A DNA stretch of 61,156 bases from DASULK01 sp036381835 (GTDB lineage: Bacteria > Actinomycetota > Actinomycetes > Mycobacteriales > Micromonosporaceae). The DNA lies in assembly GCA_036381835.1 (NCBI GenBank), contig DASVCA010000013.1, positions 1 to 61,156 on the forward strand, in the 5' to 3' direction. This document shows, in pieces, positions 1 to 7,876 of this stretch. Every line of letters begins with the position of its first letter. The first letter of the stretch is position 1. The notes under the pieces are model-generated. The model saw only the letters and a program-made list of their open reading frames with translations. It ran no database searches and was not told the DNA's origin. The position numbers were made by a program, and so were the translations under genes.

Positions 1-46
1 CGCGGCCGCCCGACGCCAGACCGGTGCCGACCCCGAGGAAGTGGTC

Positions 47-1228
47 ATGACCGCCGCGCACGGATTCGACGACATCCAGATCGAGACGCTCCGCGCGATC
101 GGCGGGGTCAAGTGGTCCGAGTACCCGGACGCGATCGGCGCCTTCATCGCCGAGATGGACTTCGGCACCGCCCCGCAGATCGTCCACGCCCTGCGCGACG
201 CGGTAGACGTCGGCAGCTTCGGCTACCTGCCCAGGGCGCTGTCCGAGCGGATGTCCGAGGCCTGCGCCCACTGGTATCGGACCCGGTACGGCTGGGACGT
301 GCCGCCCACCCACATCCGGCCGGTCGCCGACGTGCTGGCCGGTCTGCTCGCCGTCGTGCAGCACTTCTCCACGCCCGGCTCCCCGCTGATCGTGCCCACC
401 CCGGCGTACATGCCGTTCCTCAGCGTGCCGCCCGCGTACGGGCGGGAGGTCATTCAGGTGCCGATGACGCCCAGACCGCAGGGCGGTCTCGGCTACGACC
501 TCGACGCCCTCGACGCGGCCTTCCGGGCCGGCGGCAACCTGCTCATCCTGTGCAACCCGCACAACCCGATCGGTCGAGTGCTGACCCGGGCCGAGATGAT
601 CGCCGTGGCCGAGGTCGTGGAACGCCACGGCGGGCGGGTGTTCGCCGACGAGATCCACGCGCCCCTCGTCTACCCCGGCCACCGGCACCTGCCGTACGCG
701 TCGATCTCGCCGGTCACCGCGCGACACACCATCACCGCGACCTCGGCGTCCAAGGCATGGAATCTGCCCGGGCTCAAATGCGCCCAGTTGATCTTCTCGA
801 ACGAGGCGGACGTGGCACGGTGGTCGAAGATCGGCGCGGTGTCCGAACACGGTGCCGCCAACCTCGGTGTCATCGCGAACACCGTCGCCTACACCGAGGG
901 CGGGCCGTGGCTGGCGGACGTACTCGACTACCTCGACGGCACCCGAGCCCTGCTCGCCGAACTGGTCGCCGAACAGCTGCCCGGGGTTCGGTTCACCCAG
1001 CCCGAGGGCACCTACCTGGGGTGGCTGGACTGCCGGGAGCTCGGCCTCGACCGCCCCGGCGACTTCTTCCTCGAGCAAGCGGGTGTGGCGCTGACCGACG
1101 GGGCGCAATGCGGGACGGCGGGCCGCGGCTTCGTCCGGCTCAACTTCGCCACCCCGCGGCCGATCCTGAAGCAGACCATCCGGCGGATGGCCGCCGCAAT
1201 CGCCGCCTCCCCCTCGCGCCGCTCATGA
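47..1228 (+). CDS. MalY/PatB-type PLP-dependent C-S lyase (aminotransferase class I/II)
   Basis: Fold-type I PLP enzyme, 393 aa. Visible motifs: CNPHNPIGR near residue 170, the PLP-pyridine Asp in FADEIH near 201 and the Schiff-base lysine in SASKAWN near 236. This combination, with the MDFGTAPQIVHAL start, is that of MalY/PatB cystathionine beta-lyases, which release pyruvate, ammonia and a thiol from cystathionine or related thioethers in the cytoplasm. I chose ATG 47 because GAGGAA lies at proper distance; GTG 41 is in frame. The upstream context lies outside the window. Substrate specificity cannot be read from sequence. Confidence 0.88.
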   Translation: MTAAHGFDDIQIETLRAIGGVKWSEYPDAIGAFIAEMDFGTAPQIVHALRDAVDVGSFGYLPRALSERMSEACAHWYRTRYGWDVPPTHIRPVADVLAGLLAVVQHFSTPGSPLIVPTPAYMPFLSVPPAYGREVIQVPMTPRPQGGLGYDLDALDAAFRAGGNLLILCNPHNPIGRVLTRAEMIAVAEVVERHGGRVFADEIHAPLVYPGHRHLPYASISPVTARHTITATSASKAWNLPGLKCAQLIFSNEADVARWSKIGAVSEHGAANLGVIANTVAYTEGGPWLADVLDYLDGTRALLAELVAEQLPGVRFTQPEGTYLGWLDCRELGLDRPGDFFLEQAGVALTDGAQCGTAGRGFVRLNFATPRPILKQTIRRMAAAIAASPSRRS

Positions 1229-1291
1229 TGGTGGCGGTCCGATCCAGACCGTTCAGCCAGCGCCGACCTCTCGGCCGACCAGGACGGGAAG

Positions 1292-1328
1292 ACCGCGGGG
1301 CCCGCACGCACCGCACGGGCCCCGCGGT
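1292..1328. terminator. GC-rich hairpin between convergent genes
   Basis: Perfect 13-bp inverted repeat (ACCGCGGGGCCCG and its complement) with an 11-nt loop, between the ends of the C-S lyase and the convergent oxidoreductase. No T-tract, so a factor-assisted or bidirectional terminator is inferred. Confidence 0.6.
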
Positions 1329-1401
1329 GGGCTGTGATTGGCCTCAGCCTAGCGAGCCAGGCGCGGCCGAGTAGGCGAAACGCCGGAAAACCACCGGAGA
1401 T

Positions 1402-2355
1402 TCAAGCCGAGTGGTCCAGTACCACCTTGCCGAAGACCTCGCCCGAATGCAGCTGGGCGAACGCCTCGGCGACCTGCGAGAAGCCGTAGACCCGGTCGAC
1501 CACGGGGCGGATACCGCGCTGCGCGCACAGCTGCAGCAGATCGACGAGTTCCTCCAGCGTGCCCATCGACGAACCGAGAATCTCCAACTGCATCGCGAAC
1601 ACCCGGCGCAGGTTCACCTTCGGCTCGTGGCCGGCGGTCGCCCCCGACACCACGATCCGCGCCCCCGGGGCCGCCGACTTCATCGAATGGTCGAACGTCG
1701 CCGCCCCCACCGTCTCGATCACCACACCCACCCGCTCCGGCAGGCGCGCCCCCGGCTCCAAGGCGGTCGCGCCGAGAGCCGCGATCCGCTCCCGTTTGCC
1801 CGGGTCGCGGCTGGTCGCGTACACCCGTTTGCCGAGCGCCACGGCGAGCACCACGGCGGCGGTGGCCACGCCGCCCCCGGCCCCCTGCACCAGCACCGCC
1901 TCGGCCTCGTCCACCCGACCCCGGCTGGTCAACATCCGGTACGCGGTCAGCCACGCCGTCGGCAGGCAGGCCGCGTCGGTGAACGACAGCTCGGCGGGCT
2001 TCGGCACCAGGTTCGCCCGGGGCACCACGACCCGCTCGGCGAGCGTCCCCTGGTAGTGCTCGGACAGCAGCGAGTAGCCCCGTGGATCCCTCGGATCGGG
2101 GATCACCGGGTAGACGACCACCTCGTTTCCGTCCGGGTCGATCCCGGCGGCGTCGCAGCCGAGGATCATCGGCAGGCGGTCCTCGGTGAGTCCCACCCCG
2201 CGCAACGACCAGAGGTCGTGGTGGTTGAGCGAGCTGGCCCGCACCTCCACCGTCACCCAGTCGTCGTCCGGATAGGTCGGCTCGGGCCGCTCACCGACGG
2301 TCAGCGCCGCGAGCGGGTTGTCCACATCGAACTTGGAGGCGTAGGCGGCACGCAT
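1402..2355 (-). CDS. Zinc-independent quinone oxidoreductase-like MDR protein
   Basis: Medium-chain dehydrogenase/reductase, 317 aa. An N-terminal GroES-like domain (SSLNHHDLWSLRG, ILGCDAAG) is followed by a Rossmann domain with the nucleotide loop VQGAGGGVATAA around residue 156 and YATSRDPGKRE after the second strand, which suggests NADPH. The structural four-cysteine zinc site of classical alcohol dehydrogenases is absent and LPTAWLTAYRML is typical of quinone reductases. Predicted soluble NADPH-dependent reductase of quinones or enals. Monocistronic, convergent with the C-S lyase. Confidence 0.85.
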   Translation of the reverse strand: MRAAYASKFDVDNPLAALTVGERPEPTYPDDDWVTVEVRASSLNHHDLWSLRGVGLTEDRLPMILGCDAAGIDPDGNEVVVYPVIPDPRDPRGYSLLSEHYQGTLAERVVVPRANLVPKPAELSFTDAACLPTAWLTAYRMLTSRGRVDEAEAVLVQGAGGGVATAAVVLAVALGKRVYATSRDPGKRERIAALGATALEPGARLPERVGVVIETVGAATFDHSMKSAAPGARIVVSGATAGHEPKVNLRRVFAMQLEILGSSMGTLEELVDLLQLCAQRGIRPVVDRVYGFSQVAEAFAQLHSGEVFGKVVLDHSA

Positions 2356-2413
2356 GACCGCACGCTAACAGTCCGAACCGCCCGCGCAAGTCAGACGGCG
2401 GGAGATGTACGCC

Positions 2414-3592
2414 TCAGCCGCGTACCACCCCGTCCCGCCGGGCGGCCTCGGCGACCGCGACGGCGACCGCCGGCGCGACCCGCGGATCCAACGGGGACGG
2501 CACGATCGCGTCCGGGCGCAGCGAGTCCGCGACCACCCCGGCGATCGCATCCGCGGCGGCCACCTTCATGTTCTCGGTGATCCGGGTCGCTCGCGCGTCG
2601 AGCGCCCCGCGGAACACGCCCGGGAACGCGAGCACGTTGTTGATCTGATTGGGGTAGTCGCTGCGGCCGGTGGCGACCACCGCGGCGTACCGGGCGGCGA
2701 CCTCCGGATGCACCTCCGGGGTGGGGTTGGCCAGCGCGAAGACGATCGCGTCGGGCGCCATCGCGGCGACCGCCTCCTCGGGGATCCGCCCGCCGGAGAC
2801 GCCGATCAGCACGTCCGCGCCGCGTAGCGCCTCGGTGATGCCGCCCGTACGGCCGTCGCCGTTGGTCAGGTCGGCCATCTCCGCCTTGATCGGGGTCAGA
2901 TCGGCGCGGCCGTGGTGGATGATCCCACGGGAGTCGCACAACACCACGTCGTGGGCGGGGATCCCGCCGGCGATCAGCATCTTCGTCACCGCCACCCCGG
3001 CCGCGCCGGCGCCGCTCACCACCACCCGCAGGTCGCTCAGCTTGCGGTTGAGCAGGGTCGCCGCGTTGCGCAGCGCGGCGAGTACGACGATCGCGGTGCC
3101 GTGCTGGTCGTCGTGGAAGACGGGGATCGGCAGCCGCTCCTCCAGCCGCCGCTCGATCTCGAAGCACCGGGGCGCGCTGATGTCCTCCAGGTTGATGCCG
3201 CCGAAGGAGGGGGCGATGGCGGCCACCGCCGCGACGATGGCATCGGTGTCCCGGGTGTCGAGGCAGATCGGCACGGCGTCGATCCCGCCGAACTGTTTGA
3301 ACAGCACCGCCTTGCCTTCCATCACGGGCATGGCGGCACGCGGGCCGATGTCGCCCAGGCCCAGCACGGCGGTGCCGTCGGTGACCACCGCCACGGTGTG
3401 CGACACCCAGGTGTACTCGTCGACGAGGGCCGGCTCTGCGGCGATCGCCTCGCACACCCGGGCCACCCCGGGCGTGTATGCGAGGGACAGGTCGTCCCGG
3501 CTGTGGAGGGGGACAGTCGCTTCGATCGCCATCTTGCCCCGCCGGTGCAGGGCGAAAACCGGATCGGATGGATTGAAATCGGGCGAAACCAT
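2414..3592 (-). CDS. NAD(P)-dependent malic enzyme
   Basis: Oxidative decarboxylation of malate to pyruvate. The 392-aa protein has the short bacterial malic-enzyme architecture without the PTA extension: YTPGVARVCEAIA near residue 38, MEGKAVLFKQFGG with the catalytic-region lysine, VFHDDQHGTA metal/substrate loop near residue 140 and a Rossmann domain with VVSGAGAAGVAV. The length fits the MaeB-core/YtsJ class. It is co-directional with the upstream quinone oxidoreductase but about 60 nt apart. Cofactor preference is not decidable from what I can see. Confidence 0.92.
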   Translation of the reverse strand: MVSPDFNPSDPVFALHRRGKMAIEATVPLHSRDDLSLAYTPGVARVCEAIAAEPALVDEYTWVSHTVAVVTDGTAVLGLGDIGPRAAMPVMEGKAVLFKQFGGIDAVPICLDTRDTDAIVAAVAAIAPSFGGINLEDISAPRCFEIERRLEERLPIPVFHDDQHGTAIVVLAALRNAATLLNRKLSDLRVVVSGAGAAGVAVTKMLIAGGIPAHDVVLCDSRGIIHHGRADLTPIKAEMADLTNGDGRTGGITEALRGADVLIGVSGGRIPEEAVAAMAPDAIVFALANPTPEVHPEVAARYAAVVATGRSDYPNQINNVLAFPGVFRGALDARATRITENMKVAAADAIAGVVADSLRPDAIVPSPLDPRVAPAVAVAVAEAARRDGVVRG

Positions 3593-3722
3593 GGTGACTC
3601 CAGTCGGCGTGCGGGATCGACCACCGGCTCAGCGCGAGGTGCCGCGATCGCCGGCGGCCGCAAGGCGGGGGTCACCCGGGACGGAACCTGAGCATAGCGT
3701 CGCCGGATGGGCTGTGTCCGTC

Positions 3723-4040
3723 TCATATCCGCCGGGTACGGAACAGCCGGGGGCGTGGCCAGTAGCGCAGCACCACCCGCCCCACCACGTCCGCCACCCC
3801 GTACGTGCGGGAGTCGTTGGTGACGAGGTCGTTGTCGCCGCGTACCCACCAGCCCCCGTCCAGTGGACGGACCGCGCGTTTGACTACCAGCAGATCGGGC
3901 CGGGACCGGAACTCGGCCACCACCAGGTCGCCGGGGCGGACGGCTCGCCCGCCGCGCCGCACCAGCAGCGCGTCCCCGGAGCGCAGCGTCGGCGCCATAG
4001 ATGGACCTTGCACGAGTACGGCGAAGAAGCCGCCGCGCAC
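3723..4040 (-). CDS. sodX: Nickel-type SOD maturation protease (S26 signal-peptidase-like)
   Basis: S26-family Ser/Lys protease of 105 aa with the serine motif GPSMAPTL near residue 12, lysine motif LLVVKRAV near residue 53 and the VRGDN box near residue 72. It lacks a membrane anchor, unlike general signal peptidases. It is divergent from sodN, the arrangement known for SodN/SodX pairs, where SodX removes the pro-peptide so that the N-terminal His of SodN becomes a nickel ligand. Function is assigned from family and neighbour together. Confidence 0.88.
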   Translation of the reverse strand: MRGGFFAVLVQGPSMAPTLRSGDALLVRRGGRAVRPGDLVVAEFRSRPDLLVVKRAVRPLDGGWWVRGDNDLVTNDSRTYGVADVVGRVVLRYWPRPRLFRTRRI

Positions 4041-4162
4041 TTTCCACCTCCGCCCGACTGTGCCGAATATGGCGCGATAGGGTCTTCTGGAGGGATCATT
4101 TCACCCCGCGAACGCCGGCATGCATCACGTCGGCCTAGGATCACGAATGTTGGAGGATCCTG

Positions 4163-4570
4163 ATGCGACTTCCGCGCATGCTCACGCCGAGGACTGTCGT
4201 CTCCGCCCACTGCGACCTGCCCTGCGGTGTCTACGACCCCGCTCAGGCTCGGATCGAGGCTGAGTCGATCAAGGCGATCTGCGAGAAGTACCAGGCGAAC
4301 ACCGACCCGGAGTTCCGCACCCGGGCTCTGATCATCAAGGAACAGCGCGCCGAGCTGGTCAAGCACCACCTGTGGGTGCTGTGGACCGACTACTTCAAGG
4401 CGCACCACTTCGAGAAGTACCCGCAGCTGCACCAGCTGTTCAACGAGGCGACCAAGCTGGCCGGCGGTGGCGGCGGGACGAAGGCCTCGACCGACCCGGC
4501 CAAGGCCGACGAGTTGCTGGCCAAGATCGACGAGATCGCCAAGATCTTCTGGGAGACGAAGCAGGCGTGA
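4163..4570 (+). CDS. sodN: Nickel superoxide dismutase
   Basis: 135-aa Ni-SOD precursor. The nickel hook HCDLPCGVYDP starts at residue 16, so a 15-residue leader is expected to be removed; His16, Cys17 and Cys21 then become nickel ligands. The rest is the four-helix bundle core (KHHLWVLWTDYFKAHHFEKYP). Dismutates superoxide in the cytoplasm. A GGAGG sequence lies 5 nt before ATG 4163. The maturation protease gene is divergent upstream and the next gene overlaps the stop by 3 nt. A short Gly-rich insert (near residue 97) is slightly unusual. Confidence 0.95.
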   Translation: MRLPRMLTPRTVVSAHCDLPCGVYDPAQARIEAESIKAICEKYQANTDPEFRTRALIIKEQRAELVKHHLWVLWTDYFKAHHFEKYPQLHQLFNEATKLAGGGGGTKASTDPAKADELLAKIDEIAKIFWETKQA

Positions 4571-5130
4571 CGTTGACGGCCGCGGGCGGCGCGCCGCGCC
4601 TGCCCGAAGGGTCTTCGGCACCGGCGATCCGGCCGGCACGTCCTGCAGACGTGCCGGCCATCGTCGAGATGGTGCACGAGCTCGCCGAGTACGAGCGGGC
4701 GCCGGAGCAGTGTCACCTCACCGAGGAGCAGTTGCAGGCGGCGCTGTTCGCCGAGCGCCCGGCGTTGTTCGGGCATGTCGCCGTTGACGCCGCGGATCAG
4801 CCGATCGGCTTCGCCCTGTGGTTCTTGAACTTCTCCACCTGGGAAGGTGTGCACGGCATCTACCTGGAGGATCTGTACGTGCGGCCGTCCGCGCGGGGCA
4901 CGGGTGCGGGGCGGGCGCTGCTGGCGACTCTGGCCGCGACCTGTGTCGAACGCGGCTATCGCCGGCTGGAGTGGTGGGTGCTGCGCTGGAACCCGGCCCG
5001 CGACTTCTACCACACGATCGGTGCGGCCGCGATGGACGAGTGGGTGCCGTACCGGCTGGCCGGGGCCGCGCTGCAGGCGCTGGCCGAGCGGGCGCCCGCG
5101 GCCGGTGACATCGGGCGGGGGCCGGGATGA
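4567..5130 (+). CDS. GNAT-family N-acetyltransferase
   Basis: 187-aa acetyl-CoA-dependent acetyltransferase. Motif A of the GNAT fold is visible as LEDLYVRPSARGTGAGRALL, and the HELAEYERAPEQ and WWVLRWNPARDFY segments resemble diamine/spermidine N1-acetyltransferases. GTG 4567 overlaps the sodN stop codon (GTGA), implying translational coupling; the frame is open further upstream but only inside sodN. The end overlaps the next start as ATGA. Substrate unknown. Confidence 0.85.
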   Translation: MTLTAAGGAPRLPEGSSAPAIRPARPADVPAIVEMVHELAEYERAPEQCHLTEEQLQAALFAERPALFGHVAVDAADQPIGFALWFLNFSTWEGVHGIYLEDLYVRPSARGTGAGRALLATLAATCVERGYRRLEWWVLRWNPARDFYHTIGAAAMDEWVPYRLAGAALQALAERAPAAGDIGRGPG

Positions 5131-5537
5131 GTCAGGCCGCCACCGATACCCCGACCGGTGAGCAGGACGTCGTACTGCTCACCGTTCCGGCGGACGTCAA
5201 CTATCTGGCGGTGCTGCGGACCGCCACCGCCGGGCTCGCCGCCCGGATGCAGTTCGCCCTCGACGAGATCGAGGATCTACGGATCGCGGTGGACGAGGCG
5301 TGCGCGATGCTGCTGACGGTCGCCGTCCCGGATGCGGAGTTGGCTTGCCGGTTCGTGATGCTCGCCGACGCGCTGATCATCGAGGTCACGGTTGCGACGG
5401 TCAGGCAGGCCCGATTGCCCGCCCAGTCGTCGTTCGCTTGGCGGGTGCTGACCGCGCTGACGGATGAGGTGTCGGCCGAACGCAGCGACGGGCGGGCGAC
5501 CATTCGTCTACTGACCCACCGCCCCGATCGCCCCTAA
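5127..5537 (+). CDS. RsbW-like anti-sigma/HATPase protein
   Basis: 136 aa. The segment DEIEDLRIAVDEACAMLL corresponds to the first helix of the GHKL kinase fold in actinobacterial anti-sigma factors of the RsbW/UsfX type; downstream ATP-lid glycine boxes are weak, as is usual for this subgroup. Expected to bind a SigF/SigB-class sigma factor. No such sigma gene follows, although one often does in relatives: the next feature is an inverted repeat and a convergent gene. Start ATG overlaps the previous stop codon. Confidence 0.75.
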   Translation: MSQAATDTPTGEQDVVLLTVPADVNYLAVLRTATAGLAARMQFALDEIEDLRIAVDEACAMLLTVAVPDAELACRFVMLADALIIEVTVATVRQARLPAQSSFAWRVLTALTDEVSAERSDGRATIRLLTHRPDRP

Positions 5538-5561
5538 CCCCCCTCACCCCCTCACCACTCT

Positions 5562-5640
5562 CCCGCGATCTTGCACTTTTGGCGGGGTCAAACCGGGACA
5601 AAATAGGTTGAATCATCAACCAAAAGTGCAAGATCGCGGG
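5562..5640. repeat. Long REP-like inverted repeat, probable bidirectional terminator
   Basis: Two perfectly complementary 21-nt arms (5562-5582 and 5620-5640; arm begins CCCGCGATCTTGCAC) separated by 37 nt. The loop carries a second small palindrome, GTTGAATCATCAAC, at 5607-5620. It lies between two convergent genes and is less GC-rich than its surroundings. I recall similar AAGTGCAAGATCG palindromes as dispersed repeats in Micromonosporaceae, but could not check this. Confidence 0.8.
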
Positions 5641-5654
5641 GGGGGGTGGGTGGG

Positions 5655-6050
5655 TCAGTCCATGCCGAGAGCGCGGTTGGTCGGGGGGCTCAGCAGCAAC
5701 CCACAGACCAGCAGGCCCAGCCCGATCAACGGGAGGCCGAGCCAGCCGAGACCCGCCTCGGTCATGAAGTACCCGACCGGGAAGAGCATGAGCTGCAGCA
5801 CGATCGCGGGTGCGCGGGCGGCCGGCCGACAGCGGCCGAGACCCACGGCCAGCGCCCACAGTGCCACCGCTCCCGCGACCGCGAAGCCGGTCACCATCAG
5901 CGCCGACACCATATCGGTGGCGACGGCGGTCAGGTCCTCGTAGATCAGGTACGCCGCCAGCAGTCCGACCGCGACGGCCTCGCCCTTGAGCAGCCACACC
6001 GCCCAGCGCAACGGCGGAGGAACGGCGGGGGCCACCGGTTTCGTGGTCAC
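5655..6050 (-). CDS. Small four-helix integral membrane protein
   Basis: 131 aa with about four hydrophobic segments (roughly residues 14-36, 45-70, 82-98 and 100-120) and no recognised motif. It ends in a short hydrophilic tail (SPPTNRALGMD). Convergent with the RsbW-like gene across the long inverted repeat and divergent from the lipid kinase. I do not recognise a function; cytoplasmic membrane location is the only supportable statement. Confidence 0.72.
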   Translation of the reverse strand: MTTKPVAPAVPPPLRWAVWLLKGEAVAVGLLAAYLIYEDLTAVATDMVSALMVTGFAVAGAVALWALAVGLGRCRPAARAPAIVLQLMLFPVGYFMTEAGLGWLGLPLIGLGLLVCGLLLSPPTNRALGMD

Positions 6051-6113
6051 GGCGACACCCTACCCAAGGCCGCGGTCGACGACGGCGGGGCGCAGCCGAC
6101 ACACCGTGGGCGG

Positions 6114-6119
6114 TATGGT
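6114..6119 (+). promoter_or_regulatory. Leaderless-type -10 element
   Basis: TATGGT (TANNNT) ends 7 nt before ATG 6127, so transcription would start at or next to the start codon. It supports 6127 over the in-frame ATG at 6115. Confidence 0.5.
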
Positions 6120-6126
6120 GCCGCCC

Positions 6127-7074
6127 ATGCGCGGCGTACTGGTGGTCAACCCCGTGGCCACCACCACCACCCTAGGTAGCCGGGATGTCCTGGTCCGGGC
6201 GTTGAGCAGTGACATCGAGCTGACCGTCGCCTACACCCAGCAGCGGGGACACGCGTGGGAGTTGGCCCGCCAGGCCGCCGAGGACGGGTACGACCTGGTC
6301 CTGGCCATGGGCGGCGACGGCACCGTGAACGAGGCGGTGAACGGTTTGATGGCCGCCCGGCTCGCCGGGTCGTCGGACGAACCGGCGGCGCGACGGCGGC
6401 CGTTGTTCGCGGTGGTTCCGGGTGGTTCGACGAACGTGTTCGCCCGCGCGCTCGGGCTGCCCAACGGGTGGGCGGAGGCCACCAGCGTCATCCTGGAGGC
6501 GCTCCGGTCGGGGCGCAGCCGCACCATCGGCCTGGGCCGGGCGGACGAACGCTACTTCACCTTCTGCGCGGGCCTGGGATTGGACGCGGCGGTCATCCGC
6601 CGGGTCGAGCAGGCCCGGCAGCGGGGGCGGAGATCGACGCCCGCGCTTTATCTCCGGTCGGCGCTCAAACAGTTCGTCCTGGGTCCGGTCGACCTTCGAC
6701 CCGCGATCGGACTGGAGCGCCCGGGTACGCCCGCGGAGGGCCCACTCGCGATGGTGATCGTGCAGAACACCGCGCCCTGGACGTATCTCGGCAAGCGTCC
6801 GGTGCAAGCCAATCCACACGCGTCCTTCGATCGCGGCTTGGATGTGCTCGGAATGCGACGACTACGGCCGGCGAGTACGTTGCGTACCGGCATGCAATTC
6901 CTGTCCCGCCGTCCGGATCCGCGCGGCCGGCAGGTGCTGCGACTGCACGATCTCACCGAGTTCACTCTGGTCTGCGCTGAGCCTCGCGCGTTCCAGCTGG
7001 ACGGGGATTACCTGGGGGAACGGGAGCGGGTCCGGTTCGTGGCCGTTCCGAACGCCCTGCGTGTGATCTGCTGA
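6127..7074 (+). CDS. Diacylglycerol-kinase-family lipid kinase
   Basis: 315-aa DAGKc-domain protein. Motifs: VVNPVATTTT at the N-terminus, the nucleotide-binding MGGDGTVNEAVNG near residue 60, and VPGGSTNVFARALGLP near residue 97, then the C-terminal beta-sandwich (QLDGDYLGERERVRF). It phosphorylates diacylglycerol or a related lipid such as sphingosine-like or phosphatidylinositol precursors with ATP. Start chosen at 6127, leaderless relative to the TATGGT hexamer. Confidence 0.85.
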   Translation: MRGVLVVNPVATTTTLGSRDVLVRALSSDIELTVAYTQQRGHAWELARQAAEDGYDLVLAMGGDGTVNEAVNGLMAARLAGSSDEPAARRRPLFAVVPGGSTNVFARALGLPNGWAEATSVILEALRSGRSRTIGLGRADERYFTFCAGLGLDAAVIRRVEQARQRGRRSTPALYLRSALKQFVLGPVDLRPAIGLERPGTPAEGPLAMVIVQNTAPWTYLGKRPVQANPHASFDRGLDVLGMRRLRPASTLRTGMQFLSRRPDPRGRQVLRLHDLTEFTLVCAEPRAFQLDGDYLGERERVRFVAVPNALRVIC

Positions 7075-7462
7075 ACCTTCGCCGAGTCCTCGGGTTGCGC
7101 CCTTGAGAGAAACCTGAGACATCTGCCGGATATCCCCGCAATGTTTCGCGAAGGGTACTACATTGATTCCTGACAGTTACATTGCGGAAGCCAGTGGACC
7201 CCAAACGGGACAAACGGGCCGTGAGTTTACTCACCGACCGAGATTTTTTCGGCCGGGTGGTCTTGACATTGCGTGAGTTCGTGAAAGTATTCACAAGCGA
7301 ACGCGTCAGTGGGGACACAGCACGCAGATGCCCAGGTCCCACTAGCTTGCTAACGCACCGCCAAAACGACGGCTGACGCCGTCGCGATCGGCTCTGCGAA
7401 GCAGACAGGTACAGCGAACCACAACTACCGCCAACCGATCCAGAACAAGGAGTGTTGCCGCC
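7075..7462. other. Long untranslated leader and promoter region of whiB1
   Basis: 388 bp without a convincing gene. It holds TTGACA (7263-7268), a CRP-like palindrome (7281-7294), a TANNNT hexamer TAGCTT (7343-7348) and a good Shine-Dalgarno AAGGAG about 14 nt before ATG 7463. The 7130-7300 part is visibly more AT-rich than flanking genes. Confidence 0.7.
7281..7294. promoter_or_regulatory. CRP/FNR-type operator upstream of whiB1
   Basis: GTGA-AAGTAT-TCAC, a perfect GTGA-N6-TCAC dyad followed by A. Mycobacterial whiB1 is known to be controlled by the cAMP receptor protein Rv3676 through such sites; conservation here is inferred from the same gene context. Confidence 0.6.
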
Positions 7463-7720
7463 ATGGACTGGCGCCACCACGCTGCCTGCCGCGACGAAGA
7501 CCCGGAGCTCTTCTTCCCCATCGGGACGTCGGGTCCGGCTCTACTGCAGGTGGAACAGGCCAAGGCCGTCTGCCGGCGTTGCTCCGTGACCGAGGAGTGC
7601 CTGCGGTGGGCACTCGAGACCGGTCAGGACGCCGGCGTCTGGGGCGGGATGAGCGAAGAGGAGCGGCGTGCCCTCAAGCGTCGCGGCGGCCTGCGGGTCC
7701 TGCGCGCTCACTCGGCCTGA
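7463..7720 (+). CDS. whiB1: WhiB1/WblE, iron-sulfur transcription regulator
   Basis: 85-aa Wbl protein. Cluster ligands C9, C37, C40 and C46 have the spacing of M. tuberculosis WhiB1; MDWRHHAACRDEDPELFFP and GVWGGMSEEERRALKRR are near-identical in type. WhiB1 carries an NO-sensitive [4Fe-4S] cluster, binds the primary sigma factor region 4 and controls essential genes. Followed by a strong hairpin and, as in mycobacteria, close to pdtaS (here with a glycosyltransferase gene between). The long leader with a CRP-like site suggests cAMP control. Confidence 0.95.
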   Translation: MDWRHHAACRDEDPELFFPIGTSGPALLQVEQAKAVCRRCSVTEECLRWALETGQDAGVWGGMSEEERRALKRRGGLRVLRAHSA

Positions 7721-7742
7721 CCACCTACGCCCACCCGCTGAC

Positions 7743-7789
7743 GAACGGCAGGAGGCCCCGGGGCATCCCCCCGGGGCCTCCTGCCGTTC
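7743..7789 (+). terminator. whiB1 terminator hairpin
   Basis: Perfect 21-bp inverted repeat (arms 7743-7763 and 7769-7789, beginning GAACGGCAGGAGG) around a 5-nt loop, 22 nt after the whiB1 stop. No T-run. Confidence 0.8.
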
Positions 7790-7863
7790 ACCCGGCCACC
7801 GCCTGCGGCACGTTCCACCCGGCCAAAACCCCAGACCACCGACCCCGCCGAGCGGATCCGGCC

Positions 7864-7869
7864 TAATGT
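7864..7869 (+). promoter_or_regulatory. Leaderless-type -10 element
   Basis: TAATGT ending 7 nt before GTG 7877; no Shine-Dalgarno is needed or evident. Confidence 0.5.
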
Positions 7870-7876
7870 TCGGAGT

